A stretch of DNA of 64,000 nucleotides from Halobacteriales archaeon YIM A00010 (GTDB lineage Archaea > Halobacteriota > Halobacteria > Halobacteriales > Haloarculaceae): NCBI GenBank assembly GCA_025041175.1, contig JAKCFJ010000001.1, positions 1,054,001 through 1,118,000 on the forward strand. Reading direction: 5' to 3'. The position numbers and the translations under genes are program-made. Under the pieces are notes generated by a model that saw nothing but the letters and a program-made list of their open reading frames with translations, ran no database searches and had not been told where the DNA came from. This document shows, piece after piece, positions 9,221-18,279 of the stretch; positions within the stretch are counted from its first letter, which is position 1; each line of letters starts with the position of its first letter.

Positions 9221-9255
9221 GGCTGTCCAAGTAGCTCGGACCAGGGTGGTGCGCG

Positions 9256-10380
9256 TCAGTTCTCACCGGACGGGAACGCGTCGTCGTCCTGAAGCGCCTC
9301 GAGCGTTCGTCGTTGGGCCTGAAGCCGGTCCGGGGTCGTCTCGTACACGTGCTCGATCATCCGTTCGGGATCGATCGAAACCGACTGTGCCGCGTCGATG
9401 GCGGTTTGGACCCGCTGTTCGATCCGGGATCGGATTTCGTCTTCGCGTTCCGCATCCAGCACGTCCGTTCGGTACAGGTGGGTTTCGAGGCGGTCGAGGG
9501 GATCGAGCTCTTTCCACTCCTCGACGGCCGCCTCCTCGCGGTAGACGCTGGGATCGTCGGCAGTTGTGTGGGCACCGTACCGGTACTGCACCGACTCGAT
9601 GAGCGTCGGGCGTCGTTCACCGTCGCTAGGGGCTTTGGCCTTCCGGAGCGCGTTCCGGGTGATCGCGTACACAGCGAGCGGGTCGAGACCGTCGACGCGC
9701 ACCCCCTCGAATCCGTAGGCACTCGCCTTCCCGGCGAGCGTTTCGCTCGCAGTCTGGCGCTCCCGCGGAACCGATATCGCCCACTGGTTGTTGTTACAGA
9801 CGAACACCGCGGGAACGTCGAACACGCCGGCGAAGTTCAGCCCCTCGTGGAAATCCCCCTCGCTGGTCGCTCCATCCCCGAGGTGGCACAACACCGCGGT
9901 GTCGTGGTCCCCCCGTAGCCGGCAGGCCCACGCCAGCCCCACTGCGTGGGGAATCTGTGTCGCTATGGGGATGTACTCGGGCATGACGTTCGTGTCCTCA
10001 GGGACGGCGTACTCATAGCCCATAAGCGTACGGACCAACGACGAGAGATCGATCCCGTGGACGTGTTTCGCGGCGTGCTCGCGGTAGGTCGGAAACAGCC
10101 AGTCCTGCTCGTCGAGCGCGTAGCTCGTTGCGACCTGTGTTCCTTCCTGGCCCGTCATCGGCGCGTACGTTCCGATGCGTCCCCGTCTCTGGAGGCTGAG
10201 CATCCGCTGGTCGAAGTGGCGGGCGAGCCGGATGTGCTCGTACAGCGCGAGCCGGTCGTTCTCGGACAGCCCGAGCGTTTCTCCATCCACCCGGAGCCGG
10301 CCATCCCTGTCGAGAACGCGGAACGGATCGGTATCTGTCTCGAGCTGCCGTACGGTGTTGGGTTCGTCGTGCGTACTCAT
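9256..10380 (-). CDS. TPP-dependent 2-oxoacid dehydrogenase E1, alpha subunit
   Basis: 374 residues, full length for E1 alpha. The thiamine diphosphate motif runs from GDG (168-170, LGDGATSEGDFHEG) to the paired Asn at 197-198 (CNNNQWAIS). The phosphorylation-loop region and the Tyr/Arg contact YREH are present. Such subunits work as alpha2beta2 with an E1 beta, then E2 and E3, on pyruvate, branched-chain 2-oxoacids or acetoin. No E1 beta, E2 or E3 lies in this window, so this is an orphan copy that must find its partner elsewhere or be an unused paralog. It is a monocistronic minus-strand gene by spacing. Confidence 0.93.
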   Translation of the reverse strand: MSTHDEPNTVRQLETDTDPFRVLDRDGRLRVDGETLGLSENDRLALYEHIRLARHFDQRMLSLQRRGRIGTYAPMTGQEGTQVATSYALDEQDWLFPTYREHAAKHVHGIDLSSLVRTLMGYEYAVPEDTNVMPEYIPIATQIPHAVGLAWACRLRGDHDTAVLCHLGDGATSEGDFHEGLNFAGVFDVPAVFVCNNNQWAISVPRERQTASETLAGKASAYGFEGVRVDGLDPLAVYAITRNALRKAKAPSDGERRPTLIESVQYRYGAHTTADDPSVYREEAAVEEWKELDPLDRLETHLYRTDVLDAEREDEIRSRIEQRVQTAIDAAQSVSIDPERMIEHVYETTPDRLQAQRRTLEALQDDDAFPSGEN

Positions 10381-10742
10381 GATTGTGATCTTCGTTCGTG
10401 TTCGGTGTGATACTCGGGGTCAGCCAACGCCACGGGTTATGGCTCTCCGTCCGCCCAGCAACGCTCAGTGGCTAGCGCTTTCGGAGACCGGGCAGTCGTG
10501 GACGGAAGCGTCCCCCAAATCGTGACCGTTAGACCACCCCATCCAGTACCGATACGCCGGTATGGCTGAGCAGCCGCGCGAGGCGCTGAGAAATTAGCGA
10601 AAGACATGTTCCAACAATACAGGGATTGATACTTAATGATTCCGTGGCTTGAATTCACATGGAACGACAAGCGGTCAGCCGATCCCCGACTTCCCGTTCG
10701 ATTCGCGCCATTGAACGCCGACGACTGTGACAGCCGTCCCGA
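10381..10742. other. Intergenic, upstream region of E1 alpha
   Basis: 362 bp between the E1 alpha start and the end of the HD gene, both on the minus strand. It must hold the promoter of E1 alpha. I see no gene, RNA or strong repeat. Confidence 0.5.
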
Positions 10743-11348
10743 TCACTGTGTCGGGCTGTATTCGTCAACCCACTCCTGTAGGGTGATCCCCATGGTAGAC
10801 TGGATGATCGCGTTCGACGACGCCGAATTCGCGCTTTTGACGAGTTCGGCCTCCAGCGTTCGCGTGGGTATCTCCCCGTGGAAATGCGGAATCGCCCGCT
10901 GAACCGGTAGCGGACAACCGACTTCGTGGGCGAGCGCGTATCCGGAGATCGAATGGGGGATCTCGCCGGTAGCGTACCTGTTTCGGTCGGGAGTGTCGAG
11001 GAGCGACGGGTCCACGTGGTCGGTGTACTCGTAACACTTTCCGACGTCGTGCAACAGACAGGCCGCGACGACGACATCCGCATCCGGATCAGCGCCGTGG
11101 AGTGTGCGTTGGACGGCCATCGATTCGATGGCGATGTTCGTCACGCCGCGAACGTGCTCGACGGTGCTCACCTCGTGGATGTTCCACGCGTAGGGGATTG
11201 CTTCAACGTCGTGCCACCCGCCGCGCTCCAATCCGAGCACCCACGCCTCGATCACCCGTTCACGGAGCCGTTCGTCCTCGATCCGTTCGAGTTCGGGGAA
11301 GGCCTCCCGGACCTGTGTCTCGTACGCTGGATCGTTCGTTTCGGTCAT
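10743..11348 (-). CDS. HD-domain hydrolase
   Basis: 201 residues. The metal-binding HD signature is visible as VEHV (His near 62), then LLHDVGKC (about 97-104), and later HSISGYALAHEVG and IPHFHGE, which supply further His ligands. This is the layout of predicted phosphohydrolases of the HD superfamily acting on nucleotides or phospho-esters. It begins 2 nt after the upstream EthD-domain gene, so the two form an operon. The substrate is unknown. Confidence 0.85.
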   Translation of the reverse strand: MTETNDPAYETQVREAFPELERIEDERLRERVIEAWVLGLERGGWHDVEAIPYAWNIHEVSTVEHVRGVTNIAIESMAVQRTLHGADPDADVVVAACLLHDVGKCYEYTDHVDPSLLDTPDRNRYATGEIPHSISGYALAHEVGCPLPVQRAIPHFHGEIPTRTLEAELVKSANSASSNAIIQSTMGITLQEWVDEYSPTQ

Positions 11349-11350
11349 CC

Positions 11351-12070
11351 TTACTCGGTCTCGTCCGTGATGAGCCGCTCCTGACCGACAAAGCGTGGGC
11401 GATCCTCGATCGAGAGGAAGTTGTCTACGTCCTCGCGCGGGGCGGCGGCTTTCGGATGGTCCGGATCGTAGTCTCGAGACGATTCGTGTCCCAATCCGGC
11501 CCGGAGCGCGTCCAACTCCTCGAAGTACAGTTCGGCAACACCGTCGAACTCCGCGCGTTCCGGCTCGGTCGGCGTGATGCGCGCGTATCGAACCACGCCC
11601 GGTATCTCCCGGGCGAGCGGGACGTGTTCGTTCGCCCAGTGATCGAGAAACGCGTCGTGGCTCATCCCCTCCTTGCGAACAAGAAACGCCGAATGTTTGT
11701 ACAGACCGTCGGTGTCGCCATCGACCGTATCCAACTCGACGGTCTCCTCACCGATCAACCGCGGGCGACGCTCGATGTCGAGAAAACTGTCCACGTCGTC
11801 GCGGGCCTGCGCTGCCACGCTCCGCTCGGGATCGTAATCCCGCGATCCCTCGCTTCCGAGCGCGTCGTACAACGCGTCCAACTCCTCGAAATACAGCTCT
11901 GCAACCCCATCGAACTCGGCCGCCTCCGGATCGACCGGGAGAACCTGGTGGTAGCGCACGACGCCCTCGATCTCGCGGGCGATCGGTGTATGAGTGGTCT
12001 GCCAGTGGTCGAGAAACGCGTCGTGACTCATTCCTGCCTTCCGAACGAGTAACGCTGTGTGTTTGTACAT
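11351..12070 (-). CDS. Tandem EthD-domain protein
   Basis: 239 residues made of two homologous halves of about 110 residues. Each half begins YKHxAxLVRKxGMSHDAFLDHW, followed by EIxGVVRY and EFDGVAELYFEELDAL. This is the dimeric alpha+beta barrel (EthD/stress-responsive) fold, here fused so that one chain forms the pseudo-dimer. EthD domains appear in auxiliary oxidative-degradation proteins. It is first in a two-gene operon with the HD hydrolase. Exact reaction unknown. Confidence 0.85.
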   Translation of the reverse strand: MYKHTALLVRKAGMSHDAFLDHWQTTHTPIAREIEGVVRYHQVLPVDPEAAEFDGVAELYFEELDALYDALGSEGSRDYDPERSVAAQARDDVDSFLDIERRPRLIGEETVELDTVDGDTDGLYKHSAFLVRKEGMSHDAFLDHWANEHVPLAREIPGVVRYARITPTEPERAEFDGVAELYFEELDALRAGLGHESSRDYDPDHPKAAAPREDVDNFLSIEDRPRFVGQERLITDETE

Positions 12071-12283
12071 TCAGACGTGTAATCACGCACTACACAGATA
12101 AAACATGGGGCTGGGACCGTGTGGACCACGCTGTCCGGGCCGTGTGCTTCCTCTCACTTTGTGGCCCGTGACGGTCGAACAGCTACTCCGTTCGTACCGA
12201 TAGCAGACTGGTATACTCCCAACACATGATCTAACACTATTTATTAAATTAACATAATATTATAAATTCTCATAAGGAAAAGT

Positions 12284-12317
12284 TTTATATTATAGTGAGA
12301 TAACCATTGTGCTGGGT
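12284..12317 (+). promoter_or_regulatory. TATA element of subtilase 3
   Basis: TTTATATTATA at 12284-12294 is centred 29 nt before the ATG at 12318, which supports a leaderless start there rather than at the in-frame GTG at 12309. The start region shares only TGGGTATGCGAGA with the proteases at 2165 and 5077; the 17-bp palindrome is absent. Confidence 0.6.
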
Positions 12318-13883
12318 ATGCGAGAGAACCACTCAGTAGACCGACGGAGATTTTTGCAACTGTTAGGAGTTTCCGGGCTTGCGAGCGCGATGGGGCTATC
12401 AGCCGCGACGCCGAGTCGCGAGCCGGGGCCAAAAACTGACGAGTTGTTGGTGGGTGTGAGCGCGACCGCAAGCAGCCCGCGCGCGTCAGTCGAGTCTCAC
12501 CTTCCAAGCCAGGCACAGGTCGTTCACGAGAACAACACCTTGGGCTACGTCGCTGTCAAACCGGCTGCACAAGATAACGGGCAAACCCACCGGTCCTTGA
12601 AACAGGCTGTAGAGAAGCGTGGATCGGTGAAATACGTCGAACCCAACGCGACTCACCGGGCGTTCTACACGCCGAACGATCCCCAGTACGGTGATCAGTA
12701 CGCCGACCAGATGGTGAACGCTCCCGCCGCGTGGGAGGATACGCTGGGTGATTCGGGAGTGACCGTTGCGGTGGTCGATCAGGGCGTGAAGTACGACCAC
12801 CCGGATCTATCGGGGAACATGGCCAGCGATCCGGGCTACGATTTCGTCGACAACGATAGCGACCCGTATCCGGACAACCTGTCCGAGGAGATCCACGGGA
12901 CACACGTCGCCGGCATCGCGGCCGCTGGCGTCGATAACGGCACTGGCGTGACGGGCATCGGCAACTCGACGATCATTTCCGGGCGCGCACTGAGCGAGAG
13001 CGGCTCGGGATCGACCAGCGACATCGCGGACGCGATCGAGTGGGCCGCCGACCAGGGTGCGGACGTGATCAACCTCTCGCTGGGAGGCGGGGGCTACAAC
13101 CAGACGATGAAAAACGCCGTCTCCTACGCCACCGACAGCGGTTCGCTCATCGTCGCGGCTGCGGGCAATTCCGGCAGCCGAGGCGTATCCTATCCGGCGG
13201 CGTACAGCGAGTGTGTGGCGATCTCGGCGCTCGATTCCGACGGATCGCTCGCGTCGTACTCCCAGTACGGCGAAAGCATCGAACTGGCCGCTCCGGGAAC
13301 AGACGTCCTCTCGACGTGGACCGGCGACGACTACAACAGGATCTCCGGCACTTCGATGGCGACGCCGGTGGTCGCGGGGGTAGCAGGACTCACGCTCGCC
13401 AAGTGGGATCTCACCAACAGCGAACTCCGGAGTCACATCAAAAACACCGCCGCCGACATCGGTCTCTCCAGCGATAAGCAGGGGAGCGGTCGCGTGGACG
13501 CTGGCAACGCCGTCACCACCCAACCCGGTGACGGCGGCGGAGACGATCCACCTGGCGACGGTGACTCCACAACGGACAGCGTTACCGCCTCGTTGTCGGG
13601 GTACTGGGACAGCACGTGTCACTCGTGGAACTGGGAGTACAGCGATCCGACCCAGATCGTCGTCGAACTCGACGGACCGTCGAGCGCCGACTTCGATCTC
13701 TTCGCCAATGAAGGCACGGGTAGCTGTCCGTCCAGATCCAACTACACGCACAATTCGTGGTCGAACGACAGCCAGGAGACGATCACGATCGATAACCCCG
13801 ACACCTCGACAGGCTTGTACATGCTCGTCGACTCCTACAGCGGCAGCGGCGAGTACACGCTCACGGTCACCGAGTACGCGTAG
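12318..13883 (+). CDS. Tat-exported halolysin-type S8 serine protease 3
   Basis: 521 residues, a close paralog of protease 1 along its full length. Tat signal DRRRFLQLLGVSGLASAMGL near the N-terminus, then REPGPKTDELLVGVSA, which opens the propeptide shared by three paralogs. The catalytic Asp is in the altered box VVDQGVKYDHPDL (Gln replaces the usual Thr after Asp), His in HGTHVAGIAA, Ser in SGTSMATPVVAG. A C-terminal PPC-like domain follows an acidic Gly/Asp/Pro linker. The Asp-Gln variant is also found in protease 4. Likely extracellular or surface protein degradation at high salt. Confidence 0.92.
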   Translation: MRENHSVDRRRFLQLLGVSGLASAMGLSAATPSREPGPKTDELLVGVSATASSPRASVESHLPSQAQVVHENNTLGYVAVKPAAQDNGQTHRSLKQAVEKRGSVKYVEPNATHRAFYTPNDPQYGDQYADQMVNAPAAWEDTLGDSGVTVAVVDQGVKYDHPDLSGNMASDPGYDFVDNDSDPYPDNLSEEIHGTHVAGIAAAGVDNGTGVTGIGNSTIISGRALSESGSGSTSDIADAIEWAADQGADVINLSLGGGGYNQTMKNAVSYATDSGSLIVAAAGNSGSRGVSYPAAYSECVAISALDSDGSLASYSQYGESIELAAPGTDVLSTWTGDDYNRISGTSMATPVVAGVAGLTLAKWDLTNSELRSHIKNTAADIGLSSDKQGSGRVDAGNAVTTQPGDGGGDDPPGDGDSTTDSVTASLSGYWDSTCHSWNWEYSDPTQIVVELDGPSSADFDLFANEGTGSCPSRSNYTHNSWSNDSQETITIDNPDTSTGLYMLVDSYSGSGEYTLTVTEYA

Positions 13884-13888
13884 AGGAA

Positions 13889-13920
13889 CGATCCTACGAT
13901 TTTTTTCGAGAACGGATCGT
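13889..13920 (+). terminator. T-run with weak flanking inverted repeat
   Basis: A seven-T run (13900-13906) lies 17 nt past the stop of subtilase 3, flanked by ACGATCC and GGATCGT. T-rich runs terminate archaeal transcription; the convergent IclR gene ends nearby and may share the region. Confidence 0.4.
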
Positions 13921-13965
13921 CCGATCGCTGTCGTACTGCTGCGGGGGAACCACGAGCCGTCCTGT

Positions 13966-14745
13966 TTACATATCCGCAGAGTAGCGAAGGTGGATGTGGA
14001 TTTCGTCGATCACCGCGAGCAGCATCTCCGGAAGCCGTTCCTGCAGCAGGTCACCTTTGACCCGGCTCGCGGGCCCGGAGATGCTGATGCTCCCGATCGG
14101 GGAGCCGCTCGGGTCGCAGATCGCCGCACCCACAGCGTTCAACCCTTCGATCGATTCGCCGCGGTTAAAGGCGTAGCCTCGCTCTTCGATCGTCGCCAGC
14201 TCATCGAGCAGCTGATCGGGTTCGGTGACCGTGTGTGGCGTCTGTTCGGGCAGCCCCTGGCGTTCGATGATCGCCTTCCGTTCGTCGGCCGGCAGCGACG
14301 CGAGGATCGCTTTCCCGGCCGCGAGCTGGTGGAGATATCGACGCTGTCCGATCCGTGCGGAGGTTTTGAGCGGGTTGTCACCGTAGGCTTTGTACAGATG
14401 AACGCTGAAATCACCTTCCTTTGCGACCAACCAGACCTTCTCACCGCTCTTTGCCGCCAGGCGGTCGACCGGTTTGCGGGCAACGTCGAAAAACGGAACG
14501 CTATCCCGGGCGCTGATCCCGAAACCGAGAAATCGAAGCCCGATGTGGAACGTCCTATCGTTTCGGACGACGAAATCGTTGGCTTCGAGCGTGAGGAGGT
14601 GTCGGTGGATCGTGCTTCGAGCAACGTCTAACCCGTCTGCCAGTTCCTCTAGCGTGAGTCCCTCGCTCCGTTCGAGTCGTTCGAGTATCCGAAGAGAGGT
14701 TTCGGTCGTCGTAACCGCGCGATTCGGGCCGTCGGTGTTCGGCAT
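13966..14745 (-). CDS. IclR-family transcriptional regulator
   Basis: 259 residues from the ATG at 14745; the frame extends 42 codons further but a TATA-like GCTATATC lies about 30 nt before 14745. Winged helix at about 15-75 (LTLEELADGLDVARSTIHRHL), then the effector domain with AAGKAILASLPADE and SIEGLNAVGAAICDPSG. It is convergent with subtilase 3 and faces the ppc gene across a long AT-rich gap. Effector unknown. Confidence 0.9.
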   Translation of the reverse strand: MPNTDGPNRAVTTTETSLRILERLERSEGLTLEELADGLDVARSTIHRHLLTLEANDFVVRNDRTFHIGLRFLGFGISARDSVPFFDVARKPVDRLAAKSGEKVWLVAKEGDFSVHLYKAYGDNPLKTSARIGQRRYLHQLAAGKAILASLPADERKAIIERQGLPEQTPHTVTEPDQLLDELATIEERGYAFNRGESIEGLNAVGAAICDPSGSPIGSISISGPASRVKGDLLQERLPEMLLAVIDEIHIHLRYSADM

Positions 14746-15432
14746 GGTTCGTGTTGGGGGATCAATGATATAGCTCTTATCCGTAATGCGCGCGTGTATC
14801 CGAGCTACTTGGATCATGAACGATCGGCTCCGCGTATCGGCGAACAGGGCTAAGAGACGACAGTCACCCACTAGCTATCCGACCGGAAGGTGGCCGTTAC
14901 AAGAGTACCGGTGTAATCACTAGCGGTCTCACCGCTACACTGTTACCAATATAAGATTATTCGATGTATTGCCACACACAGCGAGCTGAGATCACGCAGC
15001 AAACACTAATCTTATTCGGTATAACGACATAAGTAACAATATTAATATTTGTTTCTTGATCTACATTACTAACAACTACCTATGGTTTAAAATAAATATA
15101 GGAAAAATATTCTCTAAAAATGCAGAAAAATCCTATATCGTTGATTTTACTTATAAATATTACCCTATTTGAGTAAGATTATTTGATTTTCGAATTAGGC
15201 GGATTCCGCCCATTACCCTATATTATTGAAAATACAATATATAAATATATTATTTATGCAGTGAAATAGGTGCGGTATCGTCGTGGTTCTGGACCCAACC
15301 AAACGCACCAATTATAATAGGAGCCGACTAACGGCGTGTGTCACCCGCCCGCCCGGCCGCGATCCTTCATAAATAACTACAGAAATTGTCCCCAAACGAG
15401 AACGTTTAGTATATCCGCCACAGATTGGTGGT
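14746..15432. other. AT-rich divergent intergenic region
   Basis: 687 bp between the IclR gene and ppc, with strong AT richness at about 14940-15290. It holds the divergent promoters: TTTAGTATAT at 15405-15414, about 24 nt before the ppc ATG, and a TATA-like element before IclR. A 13-bp perfect palindrome GGCGGATTCCGCC stands out at 15198-15210 within AT-rich DNA. I saw no origin-type repeated boxes and no gene. Confidence 0.5.
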
Positions 15433-18279
15433 ATGGAATTGCACAGCAGAGACGTTCGCCAAGACGTTCGTGAGCTTGGTTCGTTGCTTGGAGACGTTCT
15501 GGCAAGCCAGGCGTCGGAGGGTTCGTTCGAGGCAGTTGAATCGCTTCGGACGACAGCGATCGAGTACCGTCGTGGTGAACGCGGCTCGCGCGCAGAGTTG
15601 CACGACGATCTCACTGGGCTTTCGCCCGAACACAGGCGCAGCGTTGCTCGTGCATTCACGACGTACTTCGAGTTGATCAACCTCGCAGAGGAGCGAGAGC
15701 GGGTTCGTTCGATTCGCTCTGCGTCCCAGAACGAGGAGCTTGCGGGTGGTTTCGCGGACGTAGCCGCCGCATTAAACGATGTCGAGGAGTCGACGGTACA
15801 GGAAATCTCGGACGACGTGTTGATCGAGCCGACGTTCACTGCCCACCCGACGGAGGCCCGGCGCAAGACGATTAAATCCAAGCTCCGATCGATCGAGTCG
15901 ATTCTCGAAACGCTCGATGAACAGGCGCCGACGGACACCGAGCGGGCACACGTCGAACAGACGCTTCAGACCGAAGTCACGAGTCTCTGGCAGACGTCCC
16001 AGGTCCGCAGCCGTCAGCCGACACCGGACGACGAAGCACACAACGTTCAGTGGTATCTCGAAAACGTGCTGTTCGACGTGGTCGGTGACGTGTACACGGA
16101 GTTCGAGTCAGTGTGTGAGAACGATATCGACGCGTCGATCGACGTTCCGAAGCTGTTCGAGTTCCGCTCGTGGGCGGGTAGCGACCGGGACGGGAACCCA
16201 CACGTGACGCCCGACGTGACCACGAGAACGCTCGCCCGTCAGCGGGATATCGTTCTCGACCGGTATCGGGAAGTGCTCGATGGGTTGCTGTCGGTGTTGA
16301 GCCACGACCGCACGCGGTTGTCGCTGGGGGCGGAGTTCCGTCACTCTCTCAGCGAAGACCGGGAGGAGCTTCCCCGGGTGGCCGACGCGGCGTCGGAGGC
16401 GTACCCCGACGAGCCGTACCGACAGAAGCTCCGGCTGATGAGCGAGCGTCTCGATCGGGTCGATGACGTTCGTCCCGGTGGATACGACGACGCTGAAGCC
16501 TTCGGGGAGGACCTAGCGGTGCTGACCGAAAGCGTCCGGAACAACGGCGGCGAGTCGATCGTGGAAACCCACCTCGCCCCGCTCCAACGGCAGATCGACA
16601 CGTTCGATTTCACGCTTGCGAGCTTGGATCTGCGGGATCACCGCGAGAACCACACCGCGACCGTGGCTGAAACGCTCGAACGCGAAGGGATCGAGTACGA
16701 GACGCTCGACGAATCCGAGCGGATATCGGTCCTGACCGATGCGATCACCCAGGAGCAGCCGGTGATCGATCTCGCCGAGACCGAAGAGCTGTCGGAAACG
16801 GCAGCGCGCGTCTGTGAGCGGTTTGCCAGCCTCGCAGACTGGCAGGCTGAGTACGGGAGCCACGCGATCGACACCTACTGTATCAGCATGACCGAGCAGC
16901 CGAGCCACGTCCTCGAAGTGCTGTTTTTAGCGGATCAGGCCGACGTCGTCTCGCTCCCGGACTACGCCGGCATCGACGTGGTTCCGCTGCTCGAAACCAA
17001 ACACGCGCTCTCGAACGCCCGGGAGATCATGGGAACTCTCTTCGAAAACGAGGCCTACGCGCGCGCGCTCTCGTTGCGTGGTGACACCCAGGAGATCATG
17101 CTCGGTTACTCCGATTCCAACAAGGAAAACGGCTTTCTCGCCGCGAACTGGGCGCTGTACCGCAACCAGCGCCGGCTCGGAAACATCACCGAGGAGTTCG
17201 ACGTGGATCTGCGGCTGTTCCACGGCCGGGGCGGTTCGATCTCGCGGGGCGGCGGACCGATGAACGAGGCGCTGCTCGCACTCCCACGCGAAACGGTGAC
17301 CGGTGAGGTCAAGTTCACCGAACAGGGCGAAGCCATCGCGGAGAAGTACGCCAATCCCCAGATCGCCGAGCGCAACCTCGAACAGATGCTCACCGCCCAG
17401 CTTCGCGCCCGGTTGCGGGCACTGCAGGATCCCGAGGAGCCGGTCCAGTCGAACTGGCTGGACGCGATGGAGACGATGGCCGACACCGCCCGCGAGGCGT
17501 ACCAGGACCTCCTCACGACCGACGGGTTCGTCTCGTATTTCGAACAAGCGACGCCGATTCCGGTGATCGAAACGCTCAACCTCGGATCGCGGCCGGCATC
17601 GCGCTCGGACGAACGGTCCGTCGAAGACCTCCGGGCGATTCCGTGGGTGTTCTCGTGGACCCAATCGCGGTGCATTCTGCCGGGCTGGTACGGGCTTGCC
17701 GCGGGGATCGACGCCTACCTCGAGAACAGCGAGGCGCAACGCGCCTCGAGCAGAGAGGCACGAAGTGCCTCAAGCAGTCGGACGGAGTCCGACGACAGCG
17801 AGGAGCAAAGCTCCTCGGGCAGCCGGCCGCAGGCCGGCGACAGCGAGGAACAACGTTCCTCGAGCAACCGGACGCAGTCCGGTGACATCGAAACGCTCCA
17901 GGAGATGTACGAACACTGGCCGTTCTTCCGAACGACGCTCGACAACGCCGCGCTTGCGATCGCGCGCACTGATATGGAGATCGCCGCCGAGTACGCGGGA
18001 CTCGCCGACGAGGATCTCCGCAGCCGGATCTTCCCGCGACTGTCCGAGGAACACGAGCGCGCAGCCGAGCTCGTGTTAGCGATCACGGGGCGCGAACACC
18101 TCATCGACCGCGAGTGGTTACGAAAAAGCCTCGAACGACGCAACCCCTACGTCGATCCACTCAACCTCCTGCAGGTTCAGCTCCTCGGAATGGATCCCGA
18201 CGACCGCTCACCCGAGGAGGAACGCGCGCTCCGGCTCACGGTGAACGGGATCGCTGCTGGGATGAAAAACACCGGATAA
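15433..18279 (+). CDS. ppc: Phosphoenolpyruvate carboxylase
   Basis: 948 residues; carboxylates PEP with bicarbonate to oxaloacetate, replenishing the TCA cycle. Catalytic segments are intact: FTAHPTEARRKT (His near 138), GSDRDGNPHVTP, LGYSDSNKENGF, FHGRGGSISRGGGP, SRPASR and the canonical C-terminal MKNTG. A TATA-like box about 24 nt upstream suggests a leaderless start at 15433. The odd feature is an insert of about 51 residues (767-817) between the DAYLEN helix and DIETLQEMYEHWPFF. It is Ser/Glu/Arg/Gln-rich, repeats every 15 residues, and is encoded by seven perfect DNA hairpins. Without it the length would be about 897, normal for the family. The insert sits in a likely surface loop, so activity should be kept. 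Confidence 0.97.
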   Translation: MELHSRDVRQDVRELGSLLGDVLASQASEGSFEAVESLRTTAIEYRRGERGSRAELHDDLTGLSPEHRRSVARAFTTYFELINLAEERERVRSIRSASQNEELAGGFADVAAALNDVEESTVQEISDDVLIEPTFTAHPTEARRKTIKSKLRSIESILETLDEQAPTDTERAHVEQTLQTEVTSLWQTSQVRSRQPTPDDEAHNVQWYLENVLFDVVGDVYTEFESVCENDIDASIDVPKLFEFRSWAGSDRDGNPHVTPDVTTRTLARQRDIVLDRYREVLDGLLSVLSHDRTRLSLGAEFRHSLSEDREELPRVADAASEAYPDEPYRQKLRLMSERLDRVDDVRPGGYDDAEAFGEDLAVLTESVRNNGGESIVETHLAPLQRQIDTFDFTLASLDLRDHRENHTATVAETLEREGIEYETLDESERISVLTDAITQEQPVIDLAETEELSETAARVCERFASLADWQAEYGSHAIDTYCISMTEQPSHVLEVLFLADQADVVSLPDYAGIDVVPLLETKHALSNAREIMGTLFENEAYARALSLRGDTQEIMLGYSDSNKENGFLAANWALYRNQRRLGNITEEFDVDLRLFHGRGGSISRGGGPMNEALLALPRETVTGEVKFTEQGEAIAEKYANPQIAERNLEQMLTAQLRARLRALQDPEEPVQSNWLDAMETMADTAREAYQDLLTTDGFVSYFEQATPIPVIETLNLGSRPASRSDERSVEDLRAIPWVFSWTQSRCILPGWYGLAAGIDAYLENSEAQRASSREARSASSSRTESDDSEEQSSSGSRPQAGDSEEQRSSSNRTQSGDIETLQEMYEHWPFFRTTLDNAALAIARTDMEIAAEYAGLADEDLRSRIFPRLSEEHERAAELVLAITGREHLIDREWLRKSLERRNPYVDPLNLLQVQLLGMDPDDRSPEEERALRLTVNGIAAGMKNTG
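17731..17883 (+). repeat. In-frame array of seven 17-nt perfect hairpins
   Basis: Seven consecutive elements of 17 nt, each a perfect 7-bp stem with a 3-nt loop, begin at 17731, 17755, 17777, 17800, 17822, 17845 and 17867. Type A: GAGGCGC/GCGCCTC, GAGGCAC/GTGCCTC, GAGGAGC/GCTCCTC, GAGGAAC/GTTCCTC. Type B: GTCGGAC/GTCCGAC, GCCGGCC/GGCCGGC, ACCGGAC/GTCCGGT. From the third on, A and B alternate with a 45-nt period, exactly 15 codons. Arms differ between copies but each change is matched in the opposite arm. It lies inside ppc and is translated. Confidence 0.95.

Noticed and set aside
15198-15210. GGCGGATTCCGCC palindrome in AT-rich DNA as an origin element
   Set aside because: A single palindrome without repeated origin boxes or an adjacent Cdc6/Orc1 gene does not support an origin.
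17731-17883. Reading the ppc hairpin array as a frameshift or assembly artefact
   Set aside because: The frame is open across the array and the conserved C-terminal MKNTG end is in the same frame, with covarying arms unlikely to arise from sequencing error.
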